49,428 nucleotides of DNA from Paracoccaceae bacterium (lineage in GTDB: Bacteria > Pseudomonadota > Alphaproteobacteria > Rhodobacterales > Rhodobacteraceae), in contig JANSYF010000020.1 in the NCBI GenBank assembly GCA_024742575.1, positions 1-49,428 on the forward strand, in the 5' to 3' direction. A program made the position numbers and the translations under genes. Shown in pieces: positions 18,598-26,926 of the stretch; within the stretch, counting starts at the first letter, position 1; every line of letters begins with the position of its first letter. The notes beneath the pieces were generated by a model, which had not been told where the DNA came from, ran no database searches, and saw nothing but the letters and a program-made list of their open reading frames with translations.

Positions 18598-19176
18598 TCA
18601 GTCCTTTGCCGCAAAGAATGCCGCTACTTTGGGCTGGAGCCATGCCCAGATTTTTGGCGCACCGTGGTTGATCTTGGGGCCGATATGGGTGGCAAATCGG
18701 TCATACGTTACATTGTAGTCGATCCAAGAGCCGCCGCCTGACGCAAGGTTCTGCATGGGCGGCTGCATCCGGTCGATGGATTTGGCGAACCGCGCTTCGG
18801 GTGTTGCGTTGGCTTCGAATTCTTCCCAGATCGCCCGAAAGTTCTGGGCCTGGTCATCGGGCAACAGACCAAAAAGCCGGTCGGCTGCTGCTTGTTCGCT
18901 GAGTGCCAGCGCTTCGGCATCATGATCGCCGAACACGGGCGCGTCTCCCGCGTCGATTTCGACGATGTCGTGCAGCAAGAGCATCTTGATGATCTTGCCG
19001 GTATCAAGCTGATCGTCCGAATGTTCGGTTAACACCAAGGCATAGAGCGCGATATGCCATGAGTGTTCAGCACTGTTTTCCATCCGCGAGCCGTCGCAGA
19101 GCGTGGTTGCGCGCAAAACGGATTTCAGGCGATCCACTTCGGTCAGGAACGCCATTTGTTGGTCCAGACGGGACAT
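18598..19176 (-). CDS. HD domain protein (YfbR/5'-deoxynucleotidase-like)
   Basis: The 192-residue protein has an HD metal-dependent phosphohydrolase fold: EHSWHIAL (His38) near the N-terminus, the LLHDIVEIDAGD motif with His69-Asp70, and a later aspartate in KSIDRMQPPM. This arrangement matches the HD_3 group, which includes YfbR-type 5'-deoxynucleotidases and tetrameric HD hydrolases. A nucleotide monophosphate is a likely substrate but not proven. Confidence 0.82.
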   Translation of the reverse strand: MSRLDQQMAFLTEVDRLKSVLRATTLCDGSRMENSAEHSWHIALYALVLTEHSDDQLDTGKIIKMLLLHDIVEIDAGDAPVFGDHDAEALALSEQAAADRLFGLLPDDQAQNFRAIWEEFEANATPEARFAKSIDRMQPPMQNLASGGGSWIDYNVTYDRFATHIGPKINHGAPKIWAWLQPKVAAFFAAKD

Positions 19177-19208
19177 GAAACCTCTGTTAGGAGCAATGGA
19201 GCGGACGC

Positions 19209-19445
19209 TCAGCGTCCGAAGTTTTCGTCTTTCTTTTGTCCTTCGATCCGCGCCCGGATAAAGGCGCGGGCCTTGCGTTCGGCCATTCTGACGCGAATCG
19301 CGGTTAGAAACGCCTCTTCCAGAGTAGTCGATGCGGCGCCAAGCTGTGCTGCGACCTCCATGAAGAAACGGTCGTCGTCGAGATGCTTCATGGCTTTAAG
19401 TGTGTCGTCGGCAAGCTTTTCAGCAAGCTCTTGTACCATCGACAT
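19209..19445 (-). CDS. Conserved small protein of unknown function (78 aa)
   Basis: I do not recognise a named family with certainty. The protein is predicted to be all-helical, beginning MSMVQELAEKLADDTLKAMK and ending with a charged tail (ARIEGQKKDENFGR). There are no cysteines, membrane segments or catalytic motifs. It sits 11 bases after the alpha/beta hydrolase gene and 32 before the HD gene on the same strand, with codon use like its neighbours, so I take it as real. Confidence 0.65.
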   Translation of the reverse strand: MSMVQELAEKLADDTLKAMKHLDDDRFFMEVAAQLGAASTTLEEAFLTAIRVRMAERKARAFIRARIEGQKKDENFGR

Positions 19446-19456
19446 GGGGGGTATCC

Positions 19457-20110
19457 TTAACGACTGCTTTCGGTGAGGCGACGCTTCACGTAGCCGGTCA
19501 CATGGTCGATCATCGTGTCCATGTGCGGTTCTTTGAAGAAATGGTCGGCGCCTTCGATTTCAGTGTGGGTTACGGTGATGCCTTTTTGCTCGGACAGTTT
19601 GCTGACCAGCGACGTCGTGTCGGCGGGCGGTGCAACCCGGTCGCCGGTTCCGTTGATGATCAGACCAGAGGACGGGCAGGGGGCGAGGAACGAAAAGTCA
19701 TACATGTTCGCGGGTGGTGACACCGAGATGAAGCCTGTGATTTCAGGCCGGCGCATCAAAAGCTGCATGCCGATCCAAGCGCCAAAGCTGAAGCCAGCGA
19801 CCCAACAATGCTTGGAATTGTTATTCATCGATTGCAGGTAGTCGAGCGCTGAGGCGGCATCGCTGAGTTCGCCTATGCCTTGGTCATATTCGCCCTGGCT
19901 GCGCCCGACGCCACGGAAGTTAAAGCGCAGCACTGTAAAGCCCATGTTGTAAAAGGCGTAATGCAGGTTGTAGACCACCTTGTTGTTCATCGTGCCGCCG
20001 AATTGTGGGTGCGGGTGCAGGATGATTGCGATCGGTGCGTCGCTTTCTTTTTGGGGATGATAGCGGCCTTCGAGGCGGCCTTCGGGTCCGGGAAAAATCA
20101 CCTCGGGCAT
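19457..20110 (-). CDS. Alpha/beta hydrolase, HPHPQFGG type
   Basis: This serine hydrolase of the alpha/beta fold is 217 aa from the ATG at 20110. Features are an early HPHPQFGGTMNN stretch (32-43, oxyanion region), the nucleophile elbow GFSFG with Ser108 and a late Asp/His (NGTGDRVAPP, GADHFF). Relatives are annotated only as alpha/beta hydrolases. A GTG nine codons upstream (20137) is an alternative start; the ATG is preceded by GGAG at a rather long 12 bases and begins the conserved PEVIFPGPEGRLEG segment. It is divergent from iscR. Confidence 0.85.
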   Translation of the reverse strand: MPEVIFPGPEGRLEGRYHPQKESDAPIAIILHPHPQFGGTMNNKVVYNLHYAFYNMGFTVLRFNFRGVGRSQGEYDQGIGELSDAASALDYLQSMNNNSKHCWVAGFSFGAWIGMQLLMRRPEITGFISVSPPANMYDFSFLAPCPSSGLIINGTGDRVAPPADTTSLVSKLSEQKGITVTHTEIEGADHFFKEPHMDTMIDHVTGYVKRRLTESSR

Positions 20111-20180
20111 AGGCGGTGGTGGCTCCTGCTTGGGCACTGGTGCAGCGGTCCGTAAATCTTGACAGCTTCACTCAGGCTTC

Positions 20181-20196
20181 TTAGAATGGTTCTAAA
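20181..20196. promoter_or_regulatory. Irr-type box (ICE motif) upstream of iscR
   Basis: TTAGAATGGTTCTAAA is an exact 6-3-6 inverted repeat plus one base. It differs only at the first position from the published alphaproteobacterial Irr/ICE consensus TTTAGAANNNTTCTAAA. It lies about 90 bases before the iscR start and 70 from the divergent hydrolase start. Irr senses iron through haem in this class, so iron/haem control of the suf operon is the natural reading. A GGGAA-CA-TTCCC palindrome follows at 20199-20210. Confidence 0.65.
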
Positions 20197-20284
20197 TCGG
20201 GAACATTCCCCGAAATGGTTATCCGCACATAGGCAATTGCCCTTGCAAGGTCAATTGTGTCGCAGGGGTGTTTGGGAGGCGACC

Positions 20285-20743
20285 ATGAAACTAAGTACCA
20301 AAGGCAGGTATGCGATGGTCGCTTTGGCGGATATCGCGTTGCAGCCGGACGGCACGCTTGTGACGCTGGGCGATATTGCGCAACGGCAGGATATTTCCTT
20401 GCCCTATCTTGAACAGCTTTTCGTCAAGCTGCGTCGCGCCGGGCTTGTCACCTCGGTACGGGGGCCGGGTGGTGGCTATCGTCTGGCCAAGGCGGCAAGC
20501 GACATTCGGGTGGTCGACGTGTTGGGTGCGGTCGATGAGACCTTGGACGCCATGCACAAAGGCGCTGGCGCGTCGGGTGGGCTGTCTGGCAGTCGGGCGC
20601 AATCCATGACCAATCGGTTGTGGGAGGGTCTTTCGGCGCATGTTTATGTGTTCCTGCACCAGACGCGGTTGTCTGATGTGGTTGGCAACACTCTTGCGCC
20701 TTGCCCTGCTGTGCCAAATCTTTTTGCGGTGGTGGACGAGTGA
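20285..20743 (+). CDS. iscR: Rrf2 family regulator IscR, single-cysteine type
   Basis: This Rrf2 winged-helix regulator (152 aa) heads the Fe-S assembly operon. The helix-turn-helix part is conserved (MKLSTKGRYAMVALADIA, then VRGPGGGYRLAK near 59-70). The three cysteines that bind [2Fe-2S] in E. coli IscR are missing: the equivalent region reads HKGAGASGGLSGSRAQSMTN. The only cysteine is Cys140 near the C-terminus. From memory, Rhodobacter sphaeroides IscR was also described as having one conserved cysteine and acting as a repressor of this operon. The ATG at 20285 follows GGAGG; the open frame from 20159 is ignored. Confidence 0.9.
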   Translation: MKLSTKGRYAMVALADIALQPDGTLVTLGDIAQRQDISLPYLEQLFVKLRRAGLVTSVRGPGGGYRLAKAASDIRVVDVLGAVDETLDAMHKGAGASGGLSGSRAQSMTNRLWEGLSAHVYVFLHQTRLSDVVGNTLAPCPAVPNLFAVVDE

Positions 20744-20752
20744 TGGGCTCGT

Positions 20753-20767
20753 ATTGGCCTTGCCAAT
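20753..20767. other. Small hairpin after iscR
   Basis: ATTGGC and GCCAAT are separated by three bases, ten bases after the iscR stop. It may attenuate or stabilise the transcript between iscR and the desulfurase gene. Confidence 0.3.
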
Positions 20768-20775
20768 CCGACCCA

Positions 20776-20827
20776 TTGGGGGCGCTACCCCCAAACCCCC
20801 GAGGTATTTTGGGCCCAAAGAAGCAGG
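20776..20827 (+). repeat. Composite intergenic element, copy D (G/C hairpin plus ATTTT/AAAGAAG box)
   Basis: TTGGGGG and CCCCCAA form a hairpin (20776-20794). It is followed directly by CCCCCGAGGTATTTT, GGGCCC and AAAGAAGCAGG (20796-20827), ending 11 bases before the desulfurase start. The same order of parts, hairpin then CCCCGG, TATTT and AAGAAG, occurs inverted at 34370-34421. Confidence 0.6.
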
Positions 20828-20838
20828 CGGTGGGCTGA

Positions 20839-21882
20839 ATGGAACGGGTGTATCTGGATCATAACGCGACCATGCCCCTGCGTACCGAAGTGCGCGACGC
20901 GATGATTGCTGCGATGGATGTGGCGGGCAATCCGTCTTCGGTCCATGCCGAAGGACGTTTGGCCAAAGGCTTGGTTGAGCGGGCGCGCGCGCAAGTGGCA
21001 ACGGCCTTTGGTGCGGATGGCGCGGATGTGGTGTTTGTTTCGGGCGCCACCGAGGCTGCTGCTTTGGCATGTGCGGGGCGCGGGTTGTTGGGGGCCGAGG
21101 TCGAGCATGACGCGGTCAGGGCGTGGATCGATCCGGTGTTGGCTGTCGATGCGGCTGGACAGGTGGCGGTGACCGAACCAGAGCGATCCGCGGTGCAATT
21201 GGCGAATTCTGAGACCGGGATTGTTCAGGATTTGCCGCAAGGGCTAGCGGTGATCGACGCAACGCAGGCTTTTGGCAAGCTGCCGGTGGCGTTTAATTGG
21301 CTGGGCTGCGACATGGCGTTGATTTCGGCGCACAAGCTGGGTGGCCCCAAGGGCATTGGCGCTTTGGTGATGAAGCGCGGGACTGATCTTGCCGCGCAGA
21401 TCAAAGGCGGCGGTCAGGAGATGGGACGTCGGTCAGGGACCGAGAACGTCATCGGCATCGCGGGATTCGGGGCTGCGGCAGAGGCTGCGGCGCGGGATCT
21501 GGAGAATGGTGTCTGGGAACGGGTCGAAAAACTTAGAAACATTCTAGATTCAGCTATTGAGGCTGACGCTAAAGAGACTATTTTTGTCGGGAAAGATACG
21601 CGACGCCTGCCGAATACCACCTGTTTCGCCACACCCGGCTGGAAAGGTGAGACTCAGGTGATGCAGATGGATCTAGCCGGTTTTGCGATCAGCGCCGGGT
21701 CTGCCTGTTCCAGCGGCAAGGTAAAAGCCAGCGCGGTTCTGACTGCGATGGGGTTTGATGCGGCCACAGCCAGCAGCGCGATCCGCGTGTCGTTGGGGCC
21801 GCAGACAACCGAAGACGATGTGATGCGGTTTGCCGAGACGTGGCGGGCCAAATGGGAAAAACACCGCGCGCGAGCCGCGTGA
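20839..21882 (+). CDS. Cysteine desulfurase, NifS/IscS type (short form)
   Basis: This PLP enzyme of aminotransferase class V mobilises sulfur from cysteine. The PLP lysine is in SAHKLGGPKG (Lys166), the RRSGTEN motif is at 197-203 and the active cysteine in SACSSGK (Cys290). At 347 residues it is shorter than IscS (about 400) and lacks its C-terminal extension, as in other Rhodobacterales suf operons from memory. A second, distinct desulfurase (sufS) ends the core operon. A stretch near 21530-21620 looks more A+T-rich than its surroundings and holds an Irr-like palindrome. Confidence 0.9.
   Translation: MERVYLDHNATMPLRTEVRDAMIAAMDVAGNPSSVHAEGRLAKGLVERARAQVATAFGADGADVVFVSGATEAAALACAGRGLLGAEVEHDAVRAWIDPVLAVDAAGQVAVTEPERSAVQLANSETGIVQDLPQGLAVIDATQAFGKLPVAFNWLGCDMALISAHKLGGPKGIGALVMKRGTDLAAQIKGGGQEMGRRSGTENVIGIAGFGAAAEAAARDLENGVWERVEKLRNILDSAIEADAKETIFVGKDTRRLPNTTCFATPGWKGETQVMQMDLAGFAISAGSACSSGKVKASAVLTAMGFDAATASSAIRVSLGPQTTEDDVMRFAETWRAKWEKHRARAA
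21533..21547. promoter_or_regulatory. Intragenic Irr-like palindrome
   Basis: TTAGAAACATTCTAG resembles the Irr/ICE motif with one arm mismatch but lies inside the desulfurase gene, in a locally A+T-richer patch. It could be chance or an internal binding site. Confidence 0.25.
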
Positions 21883-21904
21883 GTAATAAGACAGGGGTGC
21901 AAGC

Positions 21905-23428
21905 ATGGCTGCTTTGGATAACGTGACCGTCAAAGAAGGCGTGGATCAGGACACCGTTGATGCGGTGCGCCAGGTTGGTGGCAAATACAAGCACGGCTGG
22001 AACACCGATATTGAGATGGAATACGCGCCGAAGGGCCTGAGCCCAGATATCGTGCGTCTGATTTCGGAAAAGAACGAAGAACCTGAATGGATGACCGAGT
22101 GGCGTCTGGCTGCGTATGAGCGCTGGCTTCAGAAGGACGAGCCGAAGTGGGCGATGGTCGATTATCCCGAGATCGATTTTCAGGACCAGTATTACTATGC
22201 GCGCCCGAAGAGCATGGAAGTGAAGCCAAAGTCGCTTGACGAGGTCGATCCAAAGCTGCTCGCCACCTATGAAAAGCTGGGTATTCCGCTGAAAGAACAG
22301 TTGATCCTGGCCGGGGTTGAAGGTGCCGAAGACATGCCGGCAGAGGGCCGCAAGGTTGCTGTCGATGCCGTATTCGATTCCGTCTCTGTGGGCACGACGT
22401 TCCAGAAAGAGCTGAAAGAAGCTGGCGTAATCTTCTGCTCGATCTCGGAAGCGATCAAGGATCACCCGGAGCTGGTAAAGAAATATCTTGGGTCGGTCGT
22501 GCCGGTGTCGGACAATTACTATGCGACACTGAACAGCGCAGTCTTTTCGGACGGGTCGTTTGTTTATGTACCGCCGGGCGTGCGCTGCCCAATGGAGTTG
22601 TCGACCTATTTCCGGATCAATGCCGAAAACACCGGGCAATTCGAACGCACGCTGATCATTGCCGACAAGGGATCGTATGTGTCCTATCTTGAAGGGTGTA
22701 CCGCACCGCAGCGGGATACTGCGCAGCTTCATGCGGCGGTGGTCGAGATCATCATCGAAGAAGACGCCGAGGTGAAATACTCGACCGTGCAGAACTGGTA
22801 TCCGGGTGATGAGAACGGCAAGGGCGGCATCTACAACTTTGTCACCAAACGTGCCGATTGCCGCGGTGACCGGTCCAAAGTGATGTGGACGCAGGTTGAG
22901 ACAGGGTCCGCTGTGACATGGAAATATCCGTCTTGTATCTTGCGCGGCGATGATAGTCAGGGCGAGTTCTATTCAATCGCGATCGCCAACAACATGCAGC
23001 AGGCAGATACCGGCACCAAGATGATCCATCTGGGTAAAAACACCAAAAGCCGGATCGTGTCGAAAGGTATCAGCGCGGGTAAGGCGCAGAACACGTATCG
23101 TGGTCTTGTGTCGATGCATCCGAAAGCCAAGAACAGCCGCAATTACACCCAGTGTGACAGCCTTCTGATCGGCAGTCAGTGTGGGGCGCATACGGTGCCT
23201 TATATCGAGGTCAAAAACAACTCGAGCCGGGTCGAGCATGAGGCGACCACCTCAAAAGTGGATGACGATCAACTGTTCTATTGCCGCCAGCGCGGTATGG
23301 ACGAGGAAGAGGCCGTGGCACTGGTGGTCAACGGGTTCTGCCGCGACGTGTTGCAGGCGCTGCCGATGGAGTTTGCCATGGAAGCCCAGCAGCTTGTCGC
23401 GATCTCGCTTGAAGGGTCCGTGGGTTAA
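21905..23428 (+). CDS. sufB: Fe-S cluster assembly scaffold SufB
   Basis: SufB is the main scaffold of the SufBC2D complex, where Fe-S clusters are built in the cytoplasm. The 507-residue length and the diagnostic stretches identify it: [39 protein letters not shown], and [14 protein letters not shown] near the C-terminal core that interacts with SufD. It lies 22 bases after the desulfurase gene and is separated from sufC by three non-suf genes. Confidence 0.97.
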   Translation: MAALDNVTVKEGVDQDTVDAVRQVGGKYKHGWNTDIEMEYAPKGLSPDIVRLISEKNEEPEWMTEWRLAAYERWLQKDEPKWAMVDYPEIDFQDQYYYARPKSMEVKPKSLDEVDPKLLATYEKLGIPLKEQLILAGVEGAEDMPAEGRKVAVDAVFDSVSVGTTFQKELKEAGVIFCSISEAIKDHPELVKKYLGSVVPVSDNYYATLNSAVFSDGSFVYVPPGVRCPMELSTYFRINAENTGQFERTLIIADKGSYVSYLEGCTAPQRDTAQLHAAVVEIIIEEDAEVKYSTVQNWYPGDENGKGGIYNFVTKRADCRGDRSKVMWTQVETGSAVTWKYPSCILRGDDSQGEFYSIAIANNMQQADTGTKMIHLGKNTKSRIVSKGISAGKAQNTYRGLVSMHPKAKNSRNYTQCDSLLIGSQCGAHTVPYIEVKNNSSRVEHEATTSKVDDDQLFYCRQRGMDEEEAVALVVNGFCRDVLQALPMEFAMEAQQLVAISLEGSVG

Positions 23429-23449
23429 GGAGAGCCGGAGCGGACCCCA

Positions 23450-23653
23450 ATGGTCCGCGCCGCACTGAGTGCCATGCCAATATCCGCAATCCTGATCACT
23501 TCTGTTGTGACCGGAATGTTTTGCGCGGCGTTTGCTGTGGTGGTCGATGTTCTAACCGACGCCCTTGCAATGTGGATGGCCATAGCGTTGGCTTTTGCGT
23601 CTGGGTTTCTAGGGTCGCTTTTTGCGCAGTTGGTATTGAAGAGGAAGACATGA
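23450..23653 (+). CDS. Small two-helix membrane protein in the suf operon
   Basis: I do not recognise a family. The 67-residue product has two hydrophobic segments (about 9-33 and 40-60) separated by DVLTDA and ends in LKRKT. GGAG stands nine bases before the ATG at 23450; an internal ATG at 23474 is possible. Its stop overlaps the next start (ATGA), so it is translated together with the YbjQ-like gene. Confidence 0.6.
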   Translation: MVRAALSAMPISAILITSVVTGMFCAAFAVVVDVLTDALAMWMAIALAFASGFLGSLFAQLVLKRKT

Positions 23654-23970
23654 TTATCACGACGACCAATAATATCGAAGGCCACAAAATCCTTGAATAT
23701 AAGGGCATTGTTGTGGGCGAAGCGATCATGGGGGCCAACGTGGTCCGCGATGTGTTTGCGTCGATTACAGATATCGTGGGGGGCCGTTCGGGTGCCTATG
23801 AGGCCAAGTTGCAGGATGCGCGCGATGTGGCGATGCGCGAATTGGAGCAACGCGCAGTCGCGGTGGGTGGCAATGCCGTTGTTGGTGTCGATCTGGACTA
23901 CGAGGTGGTTGGGAATTCCATGTTGATGGTGTCTGCCAGTGGCACCGCCGTGCTGACGGATCGAGGCTAG
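23650..23970 (+). CDS. YbjQ/UPF0145 family protein
   Basis: The 106-residue protein has the family pattern: [50 protein letters not shown] and [14 protein letters not shown]. YbjQ proteins form pentameric rings and are often called heavy-metal-binding domains from structural genomics; their cellular role is unsettled. The start overlaps the small membrane protein stop. I start at 23650, not at the longer open frame from 23521. Confidence 0.85.
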   Translation: MIITTTNNIEGHKILEYKGIVVGEAIMGANVVRDVFASITDIVGGRSGAYEAKLQDARDVAMRELEQRAVAVGGNAVVGVDLDYEVVGNSMLMVSASGTAVLTDRG

Positions 23971-23976
23971 ACTGCA

Positions 23977-24846
23977 ATGTCGGCTGAGGGACAATCACGT
24001 CTGACGCTTTTGCATGATCTGCTGGAGCCGGAACGGCTGATCGAGATCGTAGATGTGGGGGCAAACCCAATTTCTGCGCCCGATTACCAGCCGCTTTTTG
24101 CCGCCGGATATGCGCGCGTGACCGGGTTCGAACCGCAGCAAGCAGCCTTTAAGGCGCTAGAGCCGATGCAATCAAAGACCGCGCGGTTTTTTCCGTTTGC
24201 GGTGGGTGATGGCACTGATCGCGAACTGAAGGTCTGCAAGAACTCGGGCTTCACGTCACTGCTTGAGCCCAATACCAAAACCTTTGATTTTCTGGGGCGC
24301 TATCACCGTGCTGGGCGCGTTCTGGAACGGATCGAAATGTCGACAAAGCGGCTTGATGATATTGAGGGGCTGGGACAGGTCGATTTCCTGAAGATTGACA
24401 TTCAGGGTGGAGAGGTCGACGTGTTTAACAACGCAGGCGACACTTTGAAGAGCTGTGCTGCGGTGATGACCGAAGTGGCGTTTGTACCGCTTTACGAAGA
24501 CCAACCCTTGGTCGACACACAGATGGCCGTGATGCGGGAGGCGGGTTTTCAACTCCACAAGTTCATGTTTGTGAAGTCTATCCCGATTTCGTCCAAGCTG
24601 GCCGGTGCCGCGATCCCGAACACGGTGGCGCGAAACCAACTGATCGACGGCGATGCCGTCTTTATCAAAGATTTGTTCGATCTTGGGGATGCACCAGACG
24701 AACGCCTGAAACATATCGCGCTGCTGGCTGAAGGCTGTTTCCGCAGCCCGGATCTGGTGGTGCGATGCCTGTCGCTTTTGGTGGAGCGGGGCACGATTGC
24801 CGAGGCGGATTGTGCCGCCTACCTGACTGAATTGGAACAAGCGTGA
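23977..24846 (+). CDS. FkbM family methyltransferase
   Basis: The 289-residue protein has the FkbM arrangement of a SAM-dependent methyltransferase: a DVGAN motif near residue 26, GFEPQ (second motif), then DFLKIDIQGGE near 136-146. FkbM enzymes usually O-methylate sugars or small molecules, which is unexpected inside an Fe-S operon. It begins six bases after the YbjQ gene and ends 41 bases before the sufC ATG. The C-terminal 80 residues are helical and unassigned. Confidence 0.82.
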   Translation: MSAEGQSRLTLLHDLLEPERLIEIVDVGANPISAPDYQPLFAAGYARVTGFEPQQAAFKALEPMQSKTARFFPFAVGDGTDRELKVCKNSGFTSLLEPNTKTFDFLGRYHRAGRVLERIEMSTKRLDDIEGLGQVDFLKIDIQGGEVDVFNNAGDTLKSCAAVMTEVAFVPLYEDQPLVDTQMAVMREAGFQLHKFMFVKSIPISSKLAGAAIPNTVARNQLIDGDAVFIKDLFDLGDAPDERLKHIALLAEGCFRSPDLVVRCLSLLVERGTIAEADCAAYLTELEQA

Positions 24847-24887
24847 TTCCGGAAGACCGGAAACGCCAAAGGAAAATGGGGAAAGAC

Positions 24888-25643
24888 ATGCTGGAAATCA
24901 AAAACTTGCACGTGCAACTTGAGGAAGAAGACAAGCAGATCCTCAAGGGTGTGAATCTGACGGTCGAAGCTGGCAAGGTGCATGCGATCATGGGTCCGAA
25001 CGGATCGGGTAAATCGACACTTTCCTATGTTCTGTCCGGCAAGGACGGTTACGAAGTTACCGACGGATCGGCGACTTTGGACGGCGAGGACATCCTTGAG
25101 ATGGAACCGGAGGAGCGTGCGGCGGCGGGTGTATTCCTAGCGTTCCAGTACCCGGTGGAAATTCCCGGTGTCGGTAACATGACCTTCCTGCGCACGGCGG
25201 TGAATTCACAGCGTAAGGCGCGCGGTGAAGAGGAAATGTCGGCGACCGAATTTCTCAAGGTGATCCGCGCCAAGGCGAAAGACCTCAAGATTGACGCGGA
25301 CATGTTGAAGCGTCCGGTCAATGTCGGCTTTTCGGGCGGTGAGAAGAAGCGGAATGAAATTCTGCAAATGGCGATGCTCGAGCCGAAGATGTGCATCCTT
25401 GACGAGACCGACTCGGGTCTTGATGTGGACGCGATGAAACTGGTCGCCGACGGCGTGAACGCGCTGCGCGACGAGGGGCGCGGGTTCCTTGTCATTACGC
25501 ACTATCAGCGCCTGCTGGATCATATCAAACCGGACGTGGTTCACATTATGGCGGATGGCCGGATCATCAAGACCGGTGGTCCCGAGCTTGCGCTTGAAGT
25601 GGAAAACAACGGCTACGCGGATCTTCTGGCGGAGGCGGTGTAA
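24888..25643 (+). CDS. sufC: Fe-S assembly ATPase SufC
   Basis: SufC is the ABC-type ATPase of SufBC2D. Walker A GPNGSGKS is at 36-43, the signature FSGGEKKRNE at 148-157 and Walker B/catalytic LDETDSGLD at 171-179. With the ATG at 24888, preceded by GGGGA, the product is 251 aa, the normal SufC size. The frame is also open to a GTG at 24843 that overlaps the fkbM stop (GTGA); that would add 15 atypical residues and is less likely. The stop overlaps the sufD start (TAATG). Confidence 0.95.
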   Translation: MLEIKNLHVQLEEEDKQILKGVNLTVEAGKVHAIMGPNGSGKSTLSYVLSGKDGYEVTDGSATLDGEDILEMEPEERAAAGVFLAFQYPVEIPGVGNMTFLRTAVNSQRKARGEEEMSATEFLKVIRAKAKDLKIDADMLKRPVNVGFSGGEKKRNEILQMAMLEPKMCILDETDSGLDVDAMKLVADGVNALRDEGRGFLVITHYQRLLDHIKPDVVHIMADGRIIKTGGPELALEVENNGYADLLAEAV

Positions 25644-26920
25644 TGGCGTTGCCGCAGATCAAACAGGATGCCACCGACGCGCGGCTTGCGGCGCTCGACA
25701 TGCCGCAGGGCGGTTGGGCGCAGCCTGCGCGCGAGGATGCGTTGGCGCGGGTGCAGGCGATGGGGCTGCCGAACGCGCGGGACGAGTATTGGAAATATAC
25801 CCGTCCAGATACTTTGGTGCAGCCGGATGCGCCTAAAGCGGCCTTGCTGGAGAGCGATGAAGCTTTGATCTTTGGCGAGGTTGACCGCCTGAAGATTGTG
25901 TTCGTGGACGGTGTTTTCAGCGCAGAGGAATCAGATGATCTGTCGATGGCGCATGTCACCATCGACCGGTTGGCCGATGCGCCGGATATTCATTGGGCCA
26001 AAGACGTTTACGGTGTGCTTGAAACCCGGGGGCAGACCCCGGTGCAGCGTCCTTTAGCGACGTTGAATACGGCGTTTGCCACGGATGGCGTACTGATCCA
26101 TGTCACGGGTAAGGCATCGAAGCCGATCAGCCTGATTTATCGCCATGAATCAGAGGTTTCTGACGCGATCCTTCATCATGTTGTGAAGATCGACTCCGGG
26201 GCAGAAGTGACCCTATTGGAAAATGGTCCGGCCGCCGCGCGGTTCAACAAATGCATGGAGGTCGAGATCGCGGATGGCGGTACGTTCCACCATGTTCGTG
26301 CACAGGGACGCGACCATGAACGCCGTGCCGCGACAGCGATCTTTACCCGCTTGGGCGAGGAATCGGTGTTCAAGTCGTTTACGCTGACCGCCAACGGTGT
26401 CCTGACTCGCAACGAGTGTGTGATCGAACTGACTGGCGACAATGCAACTGCGCATATCGCTGGGGCCTGTGTGGGCGATGGCGATTTCCACCATGACGAT
26501 ACAGTGTTCATCACCCATGACGCGCTGAATTGCGAAAGCCGTCAGGTGTTCAAGAAAGTGCTGCGCAACGGTGCGACGGGCGTGTTTCAGGGCAAGATCC
26601 TTGTCAAGGAAGGCGCGCAGAAAACGGACGGCTATCAGATCAGCCAATCGCTGCTTTTGGACGAGGACAGCCAGTTTCTTGCCAAGCCAGAGCTTGAGAT
26701 CTACGCCGACGATGTGGCCTGTTCGCATGGTTCGACTTCGGGGGCGATTGACGAAGAGGGGCTGTTTTACCTGCGCTCGCGCGGGATCGATGAGGGGCCA
26801 GCGACGGACCTTTTGACCATCGCCTTCCTTGCCGAAGCGGTGATGGAGATCGAGGACGAAGGTTTGCAGGACGAGATCAACAGCCGCGTCGAGGCGTGGC
26901 TGTCGCGGCGGCGCGGATAA
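25643..26920 (+). CDS. sufD: Fe-S assembly protein SufD
   Basis: SufD is a SufB paralogue that completes the SufBC2D complex and is needed for iron entry. The 425-residue protein has the SufB/D beta-helix core with the telltale C-terminal LEIYADDVACSHGSTSGAIDE (split over residues about 349-370), including the conserved histidine, and an LRSRG motif. It shares one base with the sufC stop, implying coupled translation. Confidence 0.95.
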   Translation: MALPQIKQDATDARLAALDMPQGGWAQPAREDALARVQAMGLPNARDEYWKYTRPDTLVQPDAPKAALLESDEALIFGEVDRLKIVFVDGVFSAEESDDLSMAHVTIDRLADAPDIHWAKDVYGVLETRGQTPVQRPLATLNTAFATDGVLIHVTGKASKPISLIYRHESEVSDAILHHVVKIDSGAEVTLLENGPAAARFNKCMEVEIADGGTFHHVRAQGRDHERRAATAIFTRLGEESVFKSFTLTANGVLTRNECVIELTGDNATAHIAGACVGDGDFHHDDTVFITHDALNCESRQVFKKVLRNGATGVFQGKILVKEGAQKTDGYQISQSLLLDEDSQFLAKPELEIYADDVACSHGSTSGAIDEEGLFYLRSRGIDEGPATDLLTIAFLAEAVMEIEDEGLQDEINSRVEAWLSRRRG

Positions 26921-26926
26921 GACAGA

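Noticed and set aside
20159-20284. Longer iscR reading frame
   Set aside because: It would run through the Irr box; GGAGG before the ATG at 20285 and family length support the short form.
21689-22732. 347-codon minus-strand frame opposite sufB
   Set aside because: Antisense shadow of sufB; no ribosome binding site and a low-complexity, His/Arg-rich translation.
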